DNA of 64,000 bases from NCBI RefSeq assembly GCF_000024465.1, contig NC_014010.1, positions 1,116,001 to 1,180,000 of the forward strand, read 5' to 3'. Of this stretch, positions 47,005 to 56,563 are shown one piece after another (positions within the stretch are counted from its first letter, which is position 1; each line of letters opens with the position of its first letter). This stretch comes from Candidatus Puniceispirillum marinum IMCC1322 (GTDB taxonomy: Bacteria; Pseudomonadota; Alphaproteobacteria; Puniceispirillales; Puniceispirillaceae). Under the pieces are notes generated by a model. The model was not told the DNA's origin. It saw nothing but the letters and a program-made list of their open reading frames with translations, and ran no database searches. The translations under genes were made by a program, and so were the position numbers.

Positions 47005-47592
47005 CTAATCTTCGATCTGATGTTTCTGCAAAAGCGGCACACTGATAATAACAAAAATCAATGAAATGCCAGTGATGCCAAAAACTTTAAAGGTAATCCA
47101 GTCATCCGTACTAAGAACACGCCATGCAATTTCATTTGCCAGCCCCGTGGTCAAGAACATGAGCGCCCATAACCAGGTAATCAGCCCCCAGCCTTTGTCG
47201 GTCAGCTTCATCTGCCCGCCCATAATGGCCGCTAGAGGGTTGCGCCCCATAAGCCGGCCTCCGGCAATCGCCGCCGCCAGGAGGAACGTTACCACCGTTG
47301 GCTTGATCTTGATAAACAGCTCATTATCAAAATAAAGTGACAAGCCACCAAAAAAGACCAGCGCCAGACAGCCAAAGGCTGCCATCATCGGAATCCGGCG
47401 TTCAAGCCGCCAACTTATGGCCAGTGCAACAAGCGTCGCGCCAACCAGAACTTTGATGCTGAACATCAGATCATGATAAAGATAATTCGCACCAAAGAAT
47501 AATAGCAATGGCCCCATATCAAGCATAAAGCGGCGGCCAGAATGCGCTGGCTTTTCATCGTGGCTGTCGGTGGATAGTTTGGGTTCGGTCAC
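47005..47592 (-). CDS. yciB: Septation protein A / inner membrane protein YciB
   Basis: 195 residues with about five hydrophobic helices. IspZ/YciB family features: DMGPLLLFFGANY, IKPTVVTFLLAAA, LTDKGWGLITWLWALMF and NEIAWR. It is linked to cell envelope maintenance and division. The start is GTG 47592 with AGGA upstream. About 40 nt from dusA on the same strand. Confidence 0.9.
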   Translation of the reverse strand: MTEPKLSTDSHDEKPAHSGRRFMLDMGPLLLFFGANYLYHDLMFSIKVLVGATLVALAISWRLERRIPMMAAFGCLALVFFGGLSLYFDNELFIKIKPTVVTFLLAAAIAGGRLMGRNPLAAIMGGQMKLTDKGWGLITWLWALMFLTTGLANEIAWRVLSTDDWITFKVFGITGISLIFVIISVPLLQKHQIED

Positions 47593-47633
47593 AATTTTTT
47601 CCTATTGAGTCAGTGGATAAGGCACGGGATAGA

Positions 47634-48647
47634 TCACGCGGCAAGTTGCGTAGCAAGCGCTTCGCAGGCGGTTACAGTTTCACGGATAAGCTGGCCACCA
47701 TCAGCTGAACGCGAACGCGCATCTTCGCCTAGGCTCCGACGCCAAAGCTTGGCACCGCGCTGCCCATTATAAAGCCCAAGCATATGTCGGGTAATAGCAT
47801 GAAGGGGAACATCTGCCGCGGTTTTAATATCCGCATAATCAGCCATGCTAGCGGCAATATCAGCGCGACTAGGCGGCTTAGTACCGTATAATTCATAGGC
47901 AATCTGCGGCAAAATCATCGGCGTTTTATAAGCCGCACGCCCCAGCATCATGCCCGCGAAATCTGGCGCTAATTCCCGCGCTGTATCAAGCGCTACTATG
48001 CCACCATTGATATGGATATCAATCGCAGGAAAGGCGCCAACAAGGCGTTTGACGCGGGCATAATCCAAAGGCGGAATATCCCGGTTTTCCTTGGGGCTAA
48101 GACCTTTTAGCCAGGCTTTACGGGCATGAACATATAACAATGTGACACCAGCATCAGCCACCGCATGGGTAAAGGCATCAAGCCCAGTTTCAGAATCCAT
48201 ATCATCAATGCCAATCCGGCATTTAACCGAAACAGGCACGTCAAAAGCTGTCGTCACCGATGCCATGGCACTACAACATTCGGCAACCAAGGCTGGCTCG
48301 GCCATAAGACAAGCACCAAAGCGGCCAGATTGCACACGATCCGACGGACAGCCAACATTGAGATTAATTTCGGCAAACCCGTAATCCATCGCAATTCTTG
48401 ATGCTTTTGCCAGTTTTTCTGGATCACTTCCGCCAAGTTGCAAAGCCAAGGGATGCTCAGCCAGATCATGCCCTAGCAAACGTTCACAATCGCCATGGAT
48501 GATGGCATCCGCTGTCACCATTTCAGTGAATAGCAATGCGTCAGGCGCAACAAGACGGAGGAAAAAACGGCAATGCCGGTCCGTCCAATCCATCATCGGC
48601 GCCACCGACAGGCGGCGATCAATATGCTGTCGGTTATGGTTCGTCAT
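47634..48647 (-). CDS. dusA: tRNA-dihydrouridine(20/20a) synthase
   Basis: 337 residues from ATG 48647 (in-frame TTG 48665 rejected). Flavoenzyme with the DusA start SVAPMMDWTDRHCRFF, the active-site Cys in LNVGCPSDRVQ, VKCRIGIDD and HARKAWLKGLSPKENR, all typical of DusA. It reduces uridines in the tRNA D-loop. Confidence 0.94.
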   Translation of the reverse strand: MTNHNRQHIDRRLSVAPMMDWTDRHCRFFLRLVAPDALLFTEMVTADAIIHGDCERLLGHDLAEHPLALQLGGSDPEKLAKASRIAMDYGFAEINLNVGCPSDRVQSGRFGACLMAEPALVAECCSAMASVTTAFDVPVSVKCRIGIDDMDSETGLDAFTHAVADAGVTLLYVHARKAWLKGLSPKENRDIPPLDYARVKRLVGAFPAIDIHINGGIVALDTARELAPDFAGMMLGRAAYKTPMILPQIAYELYGTKPPSRADIAASMADYADIKTAADVPLHAITRHMLGLYNGQRGAKLWRRSLGEDARSRSADGGQLIRETVTACEALATQLAA

Positions 48648-48709
48648 GTTTGCCTTATACGACAAAAAATCGAAAAAATCTAACCTTGAGAGGGCGCGGG
48701 GCTAGGGCT

Positions 48710-49036
48710 CTAAATAACGTCAAACGGATTGCGGCCTTTGGGGTCATCCACTGCTAGCACAAAAGCGTCAGGATCACGGCTAATTTCCTTATCAAGACGT
48801 GCGCGTGCCGTATCAGCATCAACCCAACCGGTACCCGTGATCGCCTGCCAATTATAGGCACCGTCAAAATCGAGAATACGTGCCAGAATTTTATGCTGAT
48901 CACGACCTGCATTTACATGAATGTATATGGCACCTGCATCCGCATCACCGCGGCGCACCAGAACGCAATCAATCAGTTCCTGGCTGGCATAGCGCAATGC
49001 CGCCGCAACCAGCATGCCCGACTTCAGCCGCGCCAT
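48710..49036 (-). CDS. DUF1491 family protein
   Basis: 108 residues from ATG 49036 (MARLKSGM); an upstream start at 49060 would add eight. The family is found in Alphaproteobacteria and has no known function. Characteristic stretches are LVRRGDADAGAIYI and the C-terminal DPDAFVLAVDD. No signal peptide. Encoded upstream of dusA and downstream of the DUF1674 gene. Confidence 0.8.
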   Translation of the reverse strand: MARLKSGMLVAAALRYASQELIDCVLVRRGDADAGAIYIHVNAGRDQHKILARILDFDGAYNWQAITGTGWVDADTARARLDKEISRDPDAFVLAVDDPKGRNPFDVI

Positions 49037-49080
49037 ATCAACCAGCCCTTGGCCACGCAAAACGAAAATCGGAAGATAGC

Positions 49081-49254
49081 CTAAAAGTCACTACAGCGGC
49101 CTTTTTGTTCCCAATCGCCATATCGGGTGGGTTCGGGGCCTTTGGGACCATTGCGTTCAACTGGCACCAAAGTTTCGGCCGCCACATCAGGCGGGATGGG
49201 CTTTTTATCATCCGGAGATGGCGCGCTAGACGTGTTTTTCTTGTCTCGTGTCAT
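49081..49254 (-). CDS. DUF1674 / SDHAF4-like small protein
   Basis: 57 residues from ATG 49254. The C-terminal GPEPTRYGDWEQKGRCSDF is the conserved signature of DUF1674, the bacterial relative of succinate dehydrogenase assembly factor 4, which in eukaryotes helps mature the flavinated SdhA subunit. The rest is Pro/Lys-rich and probably disordered. The same frame is open far upstream, but that extension lies antisense to rsmB and looks non-coding, so the short start is preferred. Confidence 0.82.
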   Translation of the reverse strand: MTRDKKNTSSAPSPDDKKPIPPDVAAETLVPVERNGPKGPEPTRYGDWEQKGRCSDF

Positions 49255-49388
49255 ATTAAAGTATATGCCCCTTATCACTGCCAAAAACAAGGCGGCTCGG
49301 TACATTGCCGGGGATACCGCATCACATACGGTGATGCAGGCTGTTTGACCGACAGTTCGTGAAGCACCTTTTGAAGATGGAACACCCA

Positions 49389-50852
49389 ATGAGTGATGAC
49401 GCAACCAAGCCTGAAGCACCAGCATTGCCCACCTTAAAACTAAAGCCAAAAGCACCCAAGCCAGTAGCAAGAGCGCAAAAGCCAACCAGCAAACGGGGGG
49501 CAAAACCAGATATGGGAAAGGCAAACGCCAAACCCAAAACGGCAAACCAACCCAAACCTGACACACAATCGATTCTAAAAAGCCGGCAAATCTGCTATGA
49601 ATTGTTGTGCGCTGTCGAAGCGGGTAGCCAGCTTGACCATGCGCTTAAAGCCCAAGAAGATATCAGCAAACTCGATGATCGTGACCGCCGCTTTGTTCGT
49701 TTGCTGGCAACCACATGCCTGCGTCGCCGTGGACAAATTGAGAAGGTCATCGCGCCGATGATATCGCGGCGACCTTTTGGCGCACAAGCCAATGCAAATT
49801 TGATTCTTCTGATGGGCGCAGTGCAGTTGCTTATTCTAAAAACGGGGGCACATGCCGCCGTCGATAGCACCGTTGAGCTTATGCGCCAATCAGGTTTTGA
49901 TCGGCTATGTGGTATGGCCAATGCGGTTATGCGGCGGCTAACACGCGAGGGCGATACCCGTTTTGAAACGACGACGCCTATTGACAATCTTCCTGACTGG
50001 CTCTTGCAAAGCTGGAACGAACATTGGGGGCAGGATGCCACCAGCAAACTTGCCGAAATAGCGATGAATCCACCACCGCTTGATATTTCAGCAAAGGCCA
50101 ATCCCGAAGCCATGGCAAGCACGCTAGAAGGTACATTGATCGATAATTACACGATCCGCCGTGCCTTTGATGGCGACCCATCGCGCCTAGCCGGATTTGC
50201 CGATGGCGAATGGTGGGTTCAGGACGCCGCCGCCGCCCTGCCGGCAAGGCTTCTTGGTGATGTCAAGAGCAAGGACGTTATTGATCTATGCGCGGCACCA
50301 GGGGGAAAAACAGCCCAGTTGATCGCCGCTGGCGCCACTGTCACCGCGATTGACAGCGGTCGCAAACGCATTGACCGATTACGGCGCAATCTAGGGCGAT
50401 TGGGTATGAAAGCTAGCTTAAAACAGGTTGACGGACGACAGTTCGTACCTGATATGCCGGTTGATGCCATTCTTCTTGATGCGCCTTGCTCGGCAACCGG
50501 CACCTTGCGTCGTCGCCCCGATATTCTGGGACGACGCCAACCTGAAGACATCGAGTCCTTGCAAAATCTGCAATGGGAGCTGGCAACAACCGCGTTGGGC
50601 TGGTTAAAGGCTGGTGGGCAACTTGTCTATGCGACATGTTCACTGCAACCCGAAGAAGGCGAGGAGATGATCAGTGCCATTATCGACGCTGGTGAGGACA
50701 AGGTAGTTATTGACCCCATCACCCCTGATCAAGCCGGTATTTTTGCGCGGTCGCTGACCAAAGAAGGCACTTTGCGTATCCTGCCACATCAGTATGATGA
50801 TATCGGTGGGGTGGATGGATTTTTTGCGGCACGTCTTATTGCGCTGGTGTAA
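49389..50852 (+). CDS. rsmB: 16S rRNA (cytosine-967-C5)-methyltransferase
   Basis: 487 residues from ATG 49389; GTG 49359 and ATG 49377 are in frame upstream. After a Lys/Pro/Ala-rich N-terminal tail (to about 60) comes a NusB-like RNA-binding domain, then the Rossmann methyltransferase with SAM motif DLCAAPGGKT, the catalytic Cys pair in LDAPCSATG and YATCSLQPEEGE. It methylates C967 of 16S rRNA. Divergent from the DUF1674 gene. Confidence 0.92.
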   Translation: MSDDATKPEAPALPTLKLKPKAPKPVARAQKPTSKRGAKPDMGKANAKPKTANQPKPDTQSILKSRQICYELLCAVEAGSQLDHALKAQEDISKLDDRDRRFVRLLATTCLRRRGQIEKVIAPMISRRPFGAQANANLILLMGAVQLLILKTGAHAAVDSTVELMRQSGFDRLCGMANAVMRRLTREGDTRFETTTPIDNLPDWLLQSWNEHWGQDATSKLAEIAMNPPPLDISAKANPEAMASTLEGTLIDNYTIRRAFDGDPSRLAGFADGEWWVQDAAAALPARLLGDVKSKDVIDLCAAPGGKTAQLIAAGATVTAIDSGRKRIDRLRRNLGRLGMKASLKQVDGRQFVPDMPVDAILLDAPCSATGTLRRRPDILGRRQPEDIESLQNLQWELATTALGWLKAGGQLVYATCSLQPEEGEEMISAIIDAGEDKVVIDPITPDQAGIFARSLTKEGTLRILPHQYDDIGGVDGFFAARLIALV

Positions 50853-51012
50853 CCGGATTTTAACGGTCATGTGTTAAGCTTAGGTTGATCTTGTGATTAG
50901 GACATGACCCAACCCAAATGATCTCAATACAATTTGCTGAATGACAGCTCTCTGCATTAAGGTTCTCAAAGGCAATCTAAGGCAATCTCTGGATAGAGCG
51001 TAAATTTACTGA

Positions 51013-52614
51013 ATGGCATCGCATGAAAACCATATAAAGCCGGGGCAAAGTAAGGCATGGAAGGTGGGCAGGCTGGAACAGCTGTTTCGCCGCAGCGGTC
51101 TGTTCCGGTGGCCATTAGCACGTCATGAGCGTGCTATAATCAATGGCGGTTTGCAGGATAACTGGCGTGGCAATGCGGCTGATGGTGCGGTGTTTTTAGG
51201 CGCGGCACATGCTGATAGCGTTCAAAGCCACTCATTTCACAATTTCAACTGGCTACGCGATTTGCGCGCACGCGGCGGTAATGACGCCCGCACAGCCGCC
51301 CGCAGGCTTATTGAAAGCTGGTTGGATAAAAATCACAACTGGCATCCAGAATACTGGCAACCCGATATCATGGGCACGCGTATATCCAACCTGTTGTTCT
51401 GTTATGGCTGGTATGGCGAATCTGCTACTGAAGAATTTCAGAACAAACTGGCCGCATCGGTTGCCCGGCAAGCACATTGTCTGGCCTTGGACTGGCGGCG
51501 GCTTAACAGTAACGATAGAAAAATCACCGCGCTAAAGGGGCTGGCTATTGCCGAGGCTGCGCTTGGCTGTTCGCAAGATGAGATGCAAGCGTTATTAAAC
51601 ATCGCAATGCCACGAATCGAAGCCCAGATTTTTGATGATGGCGGCCATAAAAGCCGGATGCCGGAAACACATTTCTATATGTTACGCGACCTGATAGAAT
51701 TAAGAAGTGCATCAGCCTTTGCCGGATTGGGCGAAGATAAGACGCTGGATCGTATTATTGCCAAAATGGGCACCATCTGTCGTATGTGGCGACATGGGAG
51801 TGGTTCATTTACGCATATGAATGGTGCGGGCATCGTACCGGCTGATCTTATCGACGAAACTTTAGCCCGCGCCGGATCACGCGGCAAGGTTCTGCAACAT
51901 GCCCCCTATTCCGGTTTCATGCGCTTTTCATCGGGTCGTTCAACCATCATCATGGATATTGGCACCCCATGTAATGAGGCCAACATCACCGGATTTGGCA
52001 CATTGGGGTTTGAATTTAGTTTCGGGTCAAATTTATTGATTGTTAATCCGGGGCAACCGCCTGTTGCTGAAAATCTTCATCGATTGCTTTGTTCAACATC
52101 GGCGCATTCAACGCTGAGTCTTGATGGACAAAATTCGTCGTCACCTGCCGATAATCGCACGGCCAGTACAAGTGATATTGAATTTGGTCAGGTTGATGGC
52201 GGCTTTATGACAACAGCCAGTCATAGCGGTTATGAAAAATCACATGGCATTGTGCATCAGCGGACATTATATCTGGCTACAAATGGCGGCAATCTGCGCG
52301 GAGCTGACCGGCTGGAATATACTGGCGCGCCTGGCGAATTACCGCGTCAGGCGATTATCCGCTTTCACCTACATCCAAAGGTAAGCGCCGCCATTTTGGG
52401 TAATGGCCGTGTGCTGATGAAAATCCGGGGCAACCGGATAGGTTGGATCTTCAAAGCTGGACAATGTAGCGTTTCGATTGACACATCTATCTATTTTGAC
52501 GCTGGCGTGCGCCAGGCAGCACAGCAGATTGTTCTGACCGCGCCGATGACGAATATCCGCTCGGTTGGCAGTCAAGACATCAAGTGGGCGTTCCAGCGTA
52601 ACGATACGGTTTGA
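51013..52614 (+). CDS. Heparinase II/III family protein
   Basis: 533 residues. An alpha/alpha toroid-like half (FNWLRDLRARGG, RLIESWLDKN, DIMGTRISNLLF) precedes a heparinase II/III-like beta domain (SGFMRFSSGRSTIIMDIG and AHSTLSLDG). No signal peptide is visible, so it probably acts in the cytoplasm or is exported by another route. The family includes polysaccharide lyases, but the cytoplasmic alphaproteobacterial member beside rsmB and purH has no known substrate. Confidence 0.85.
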   Translation: MASHENHIKPGQSKAWKVGRLEQLFRRSGLFRWPLARHERAIINGGLQDNWRGNAADGAVFLGAAHADSVQSHSFHNFNWLRDLRARGGNDARTAARRLIESWLDKNHNWHPEYWQPDIMGTRISNLLFCYGWYGESATEEFQNKLAASVARQAHCLALDWRRLNSNDRKITALKGLAIAEAALGCSQDEMQALLNIAMPRIEAQIFDDGGHKSRMPETHFYMLRDLIELRSASAFAGLGEDKTLDRIIAKMGTICRMWRHGSGSFTHMNGAGIVPADLIDETLARAGSRGKVLQHAPYSGFMRFSSGRSTIIMDIGTPCNEANITGFGTLGFEFSFGSNLLIVNPGQPPVAENLHRLLCSTSAHSTLSLDGQNSSSPADNRTASTSDIEFGQVDGGFMTTASHSGYEKSHGIVHQRTLYLATNGGNLRGADRLEYTGAPGELPRQAIIRFHLHPKVSAAILGNGRVLMKIRGNRIGWIFKAGQCSVSIDTSIYFDAGVRQAAQQIVLTAPMTNIRSVGSQDIKWAFQRNDTV

Positions 52615-52750
52615 GTTCGATTACCATTACGTCTTTACGCAAATTATTAACACCCCTATTTTGCTTTTAAGAGGTTTTGCAGACACCTCGTGAGGCGCCA
52701 GCCAAAGCTTGCATCCACTTGTTTCATTTTTAATAATGGAGGGATGTATT

Positions 52751-53560
52751 ATGGCGTCACCAGCTGAAATAACTATTCAACAATTGAACCGATTAATTGG
52801 CACCCCAGCGGCACCAATGATAATTGATGCGCGTATAGAAGCGGATTTTGATGAAGACCCGCGCGTCATTCCCAGTGCAATTCGTCACCCGCATGACTCG
52901 ACTGAAACACTGTTAAACCAGATTAATGACCGTTCTGTAGTCGTTTACTGCCAGAAAGGGCACAAAATCAGTCAGGGAATGGCTGCATTGCTAAGGTCAT
53001 ATGGCGTCAAAGCCGAATTTCTTCAGGGAGGACAGATGGGATGGGCTAGCAATAATTCACCGTTAGTAGAATGGACAAAAATTCCGTTAAATGCCAACGG
53101 GCATAGTTTATGGGTCACACGACATCGCCCAAAGATTGACCGTATCGCTTGTCCATGGCTTATTCGCCGTTTTGTTGATGCAAAGGCACAATTCCTTTTT
53201 GTAGCCCCAGACGAAGTTATGAATGTCGCCACAAAATTTAATGCAACACCATTCGATATAGAGGATGTGTTCTGGAGCCATCGTGACGAATTCTGCACAT
53301 TTGACGTCATGGTCAAGGAGTTTGGACTTAATATCGAAGCCCTGAAAGAATTAGCAAACGTTATCCGAAGTGCCGATACTAACCGTCATGATCTTGCACC
53401 TCAGGCGGCTGGTTTATTAGCTTTTTCTGTTGGAATGTCACGAATGTTTCGCGAAGATATTGTACAGCTTGATAAAAGCATGCTTCTTTATGACGCCCTG
53501 TTTCGCTGGGCACGGGATGGCATGAATGAAAGTCATGACTGGCCTACAAGCAAGGGATAG
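52751..53560 (+). CDS. Rhodanese-ChrB fusion, chromate-resistance regulator/sensor
   Basis: 269 residues from ATG 52751, with GGAGG 8 nt upstream. Residues about 1-110 are a rhodanese domain with active-site Cys67 in YCQKGHK. Residues about 119-265 are a ChrB C-terminal domain (WVTRHRPKIDRIACPWLIRRF). ChrB-type proteins accompany ChrA transporters and are implicated in chromate or sulphur oxyanion sensing. It lies next to chrA and 5 bp separate the stop from chrA's GTG start. Confidence 0.88.
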   Translation: MASPAEITIQQLNRLIGTPAAPMIIDARIEADFDEDPRVIPSAIRHPHDSTETLLNQINDRSVVVYCQKGHKISQGMAALLRSYGVKAEFLQGGQMGWASNNSPLVEWTKIPLNANGHSLWVTRHRPKIDRIACPWLIRRFVDAKAQFLFVAPDEVMNVATKFNATPFDIEDVFWSHRDEFCTFDVMVKEFGLNIEALKELANVIRSADTNRHDLAPQAAGLLAFSVGMSRMFREDIVQLDKSMLLYDALFRWARDGMNESHDWPTSKG

Positions 53561-53564
53561 TATC

Positions 53565-54854
53565 GTGAAACAAGCAAGCCCAACGATTACAGATAGCTTC
53601 TGGCTCTGGCTAAAAATCGGACTATTATCCTTTGGTGGCCCTGCAGGGCAAATGGCATTGATGCATCGCGAAATTGTCGAGCGCAAAGGCTGGTTAAGCG
53701 AAAAACAATATCTCAATGCGCTAGGATTTTGCATGCTGTTGCCTGGCCCCGAAGCGATGCAGCTAGCCACCTATGCCGGATGGCGTCTGCATGGTGTTAT
53801 GGGCGGGTTGATTGCCGGATTATTGTTCGTCATTCCGGGGGCGCTGGTAATACTGGCACTGGCAACCGGATATGTGATGTTTGGAACGAACAGCCTTGTT
53901 GCGGCGTTGTTTCTGGGTATCAAATCAGCTGTTGTCGTCATTGTCATTCAGGCCTTGATAAAGGTCGGGCGGCGCGCTTTATCAGGCTGGCATCACTGGC
54001 TGATCGCACTGGGTGCGTTTCTTGGTATTTTTGCCCTTAATCTGCCCTTTCCCCTGATTGTCGGCATTGCCGCCATCATCGGCTTCATACAGGGGCAATC
54101 ATTGCCAAACACGGCCACCATAGAGCATCGCGCTAGAGTGGCATCAATGCGGCCAAAATTGACAGAAGCCGCGCGTCCGGCGGTGTTATGGCTTTTCATC
54201 TGGCTGTTACCTCTGGTGCTGGTCGGGTTGATCGATGACCGTGAGATACTGGCAGCGATAGGTGTGTTTTTCTCGAAATTGTCGGTGGTGACATTTGGCG
54301 GTGCCTATGCTGGCCTTGCCTATCTTGGTCAAGATGTAGTTGATAAATTTCACTGGCTGACCACAACCGAAATGATGGATGGCTTGGGGCTGGCTGAAAC
54401 CACACCAGGCCCACTGATTCTGGTCACTGAATTTGTTGGTTTTATTGCCGGATATCGCAGTGGCGGCGAAACCAACTTTGCCTATGGTGTGGCAGGCGCG
54501 ATGGTTGCGCTATGGGCGACATTTGCTCCCTGTTTCTTATGGATATTCGTTGGCGCCCCCTATATCGAATGGATCACCGCACAACCGCGATTGCAATCAG
54601 CACTAGCCGCGATAACGGCGGCTGTTGTCGGGGTGATTGCCAATCTGTCAATCTGGTTTGCCGCCCATGTGTTTTTTGCCGATGTGGTCACCCAGTCCTT
54701 TGGCTTTGTGCGCATCATTGTGCCATCAACGCCCGATGTCATAGCCATAATTATGGCTGGCGCCTCGGCATTGATGCTGTTCCGGCTGAAATGGGATGTC
54801 TGGTATATTGTGTTGGCGGCGGCGATCATGGGCTGGGCCACGAGCTTTATCTAG
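53565..54854 (+). CDS. chrA: Chromate transporter ChrA (two-domain, CHR family)
   Basis: 429 residues from GTG 53565, preferred because AAGGGA lies about 8 nt upstream; ATG 53526 and 53535 are in frame but inside the ChrB gene. It has two homologous halves: each has an FGG motif (LLSFGGPAGQ; VVTFGGAYAGL) and a PGP motif (LLPGPEAMQ; TTPGPLILV). About ten membrane helices. The family exports chromate; sulphate or another oxyanion is possible. Confidence 0.9.
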   Translation: MKQASPTITDSFWLWLKIGLLSFGGPAGQMALMHREIVERKGWLSEKQYLNALGFCMLLPGPEAMQLATYAGWRLHGVMGGLIAGLLFVIPGALVILALATGYVMFGTNSLVAALFLGIKSAVVVIVIQALIKVGRRALSGWHHWLIALGAFLGIFALNLPFPLIVGIAAIIGFIQGQSLPNTATIEHRARVASMRPKLTEAARPAVLWLFIWLLPLVLVGLIDDREILAAIGVFFSKLSVVTFGGAYAGLAYLGQDVVDKFHWLTTTEMMDGLGLAETTPGPLILVTEFVGFIAGYRSGGETNFAYGVAGAMVALWATFAPCFLWIFVGAPYIEWITAQPRLQSALAAITAAVVGVIANLSIWFAAHVFFADVVTQSFGFVRIIVPSTPDVIAIIMAGASALMLFRLKWDVWYIVLAAAIMGWATSFI

Positions 54855-54994
54855 CGCATGATGAGGGAGCATAGTCCGGATAATTCCAGTGGTCAGGTAA
54901 TTGCCTTTTTGGCTGGCTTGGGTCATAACCTAGCCTTGCTGGATCTTTGATCCAGAATTCGTCTATCCCCTGTTTCATTGCTGGACATGTGACT

Positions 54995-56563
54995 ATGATA
55001 CGCCCTATCCGCCGCGCCCTTTTATCGGTTTCAGACAAGACCGGCCTTGCCGCCTTTGCCGCCACTTTGGCAGCAGCAGGAATCGAGCTATTATCGACCG
55101 GAGGCACGGCAAAAATGCTACGCGAAGCCGGACTAGATGTGACCGACGTTTCGGCTGTTACCGGCTTTCCCGAAATTATGGATGGACGTGTCAAAACCTT
55201 GCATCCGAAAATCCATGGCGGATTGCTTGCACGGCGCGATAATGACGCCGATCTTGCCGCGATGAAAGCCGAATCCATCGACAATATCGATTTGCTGGTG
55301 GTGAATCTATATCCTTTTGAAGCCACTTTAAAACGCACCGATGACCGCAGCGAACTAATCGAAAATATTGATATTGGTGGACCCGCGATGATCCGTGCAG
55401 CCGCAAAAAACCATGATTTTGTGACTGTGATCTGCGATCCGGCTGATTATGAGGTAGCAGGATCAGAAATCATAACCCATGGTGGCACCAGCCTTGCGCT
55501 ACGCCAGAAGCTAGCGATGACTGCCTTTGCCCGTACCGCCGCCTATGATAGCGCAATTGCTAACTGGATGGCATCAGATGAAGCTAATCTGCCCAAGAGT
55601 GCGAGTCTTGCTGGTACCCGTGTCAACGCGCTACGTTATGGCGAAAACCCGCATCAGCAAGCCGCCCTCTATAGCCATGGCGACGACCGTCCGGGCGTGA
55701 CCAACGCACGCCAGCTTCAGGGCAAGCCTCTATCCTATAACAATATCAATGACACGAATGCCGCCTTTGAACTTGTCGCCGAATTTGATGCGCCAACAGT
55801 GGCGATTATCAAGCACGCCAATCCGTGCGGAGTGGCCAGTGCCGGCAGCATGACCGACGCATGGCAACACGCGCTGGCTGCCGATCCAGTAAGTGCCTTT
55901 GGCGGGATCGTTGCGTTGAACCGGCCACTTGACGAAGCGCTTGCCCATGCCATCACCAGCATTTTCACCGAAGTTGTGATTGCGCCAGACGCGTCGGATG
56001 CAGCAATCGCCGTAATGCAGGCCAAACCCAATCTGCGGCTTTTGCTGACCGGGGCGATGCCTGATCCGGCGGTCTCTGCGCCTGTTTTCAAATCAGTGGC
56101 AGGCGGATTTCTGGTGCAAACACGCGATAATGGCATCATCACCCGCAATGATCTGAAGATCGTGACGCGACGAATCCCGTCTGACGCCGAGATTGACGAT
56201 ATGCTGTTTGCGTGGAAAGTCACCAAGCATGTCAAATCCAACGCGATCGTATTTGTCAAAGACGCGATCACTGCCGGTGTCGGGGCTGGCCAGATGAGCC
56301 GGATCGATTCGGCGCGTATCGCCGTGCAAAAGGCGGCAGATATGGCCAAGTTGAACGGCTGGGACACCCCGCGCACCACAGGGTCGGTAGCCGCATCGGA
56401 CGCATTTTTCCCGTTTGCCGACGGGCTGGAAGCGATTGCCAAGGCCGGTAGCACGGCGATTATCCAGCCTGGCGGATCAATGAAAGATGACGAGGTCATC
56501 GCGGCGGCGGATGAGGTCGGTCTGGCGATGGTCTTTACCGGCATGCGGCATTTTAATCATTAG
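54995..56563 (+). CDS. purH: Bifunctional AICAR transformylase/IMP cyclohydrolase
   Basis: 522 residues from ATG 54995 (an in-frame TTG at 54947 is rejected). The IMP cyclohydrolase domain starts [13 protein letters not shown] and has [14 protein letters not shown] and [14 protein letters not shown]. The AICAR transformylase part has [23 protein letters not shown] and [10 protein letters not shown]. It carries out the last two steps of purine synthesis, using 10-formyl-THF, so it draws on the folate pool the amine-demethylation genes may feed. Its stop overlaps that of convergent mutY. Confidence 0.96.
   Translation: MIRPIRRALLSVSDKTGLAAFAATLAAAGIELLSTGGTAKMLREAGLDVTDVSAVTGFPEIMDGRVKTLHPKIHGGLLARRDNDADLAAMKAESIDNIDLLVVNLYPFEATLKRTDDRSELIENIDIGGPAMIRAAAKNHDFVTVICDPADYEVAGSEIITHGGTSLALRQKLAMTAFARTAAYDSAIANWMASDEANLPKSASLAGTRVNALRYGENPHQQAALYSHGDDRPGVTNARQLQGKPLSYNNINDTNAAFELVAEFDAPTVAIIKHANPCGVASAGSMTDAWQHALAADPVSAFGGIVALNRPLDEALAHAITSIFTEVVIAPDASDAAIAVMQAKPNLRLLLTGAMPDPAVSAPVFKSVAGGFLVQTRDNGIITRNDLKIVTRRIPSDAEIDDMLFAWKVTKHVKSNAIVFVKDAITAGVGAGQMSRIDSARIAVQKAADMAKLNGWDTPRTTGSVAASDAFFPFADGLEAIAKAGSTAIIQPGGSMKDDEVIAAADEVGLAMVFTGMRHFNH

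Noticed and set aside
49081-49566. 161-residue version of the DUF1674 protein
   Set aside because: The extra 104 residues are antisense to rsmB and hydrophobic low-complexity; the conserved signature needs only the last 57 residues.
55735-56544. 269-codon minus-strand open frame
   Set aside because: Antisense to purH, which has full-length conserved motifs.
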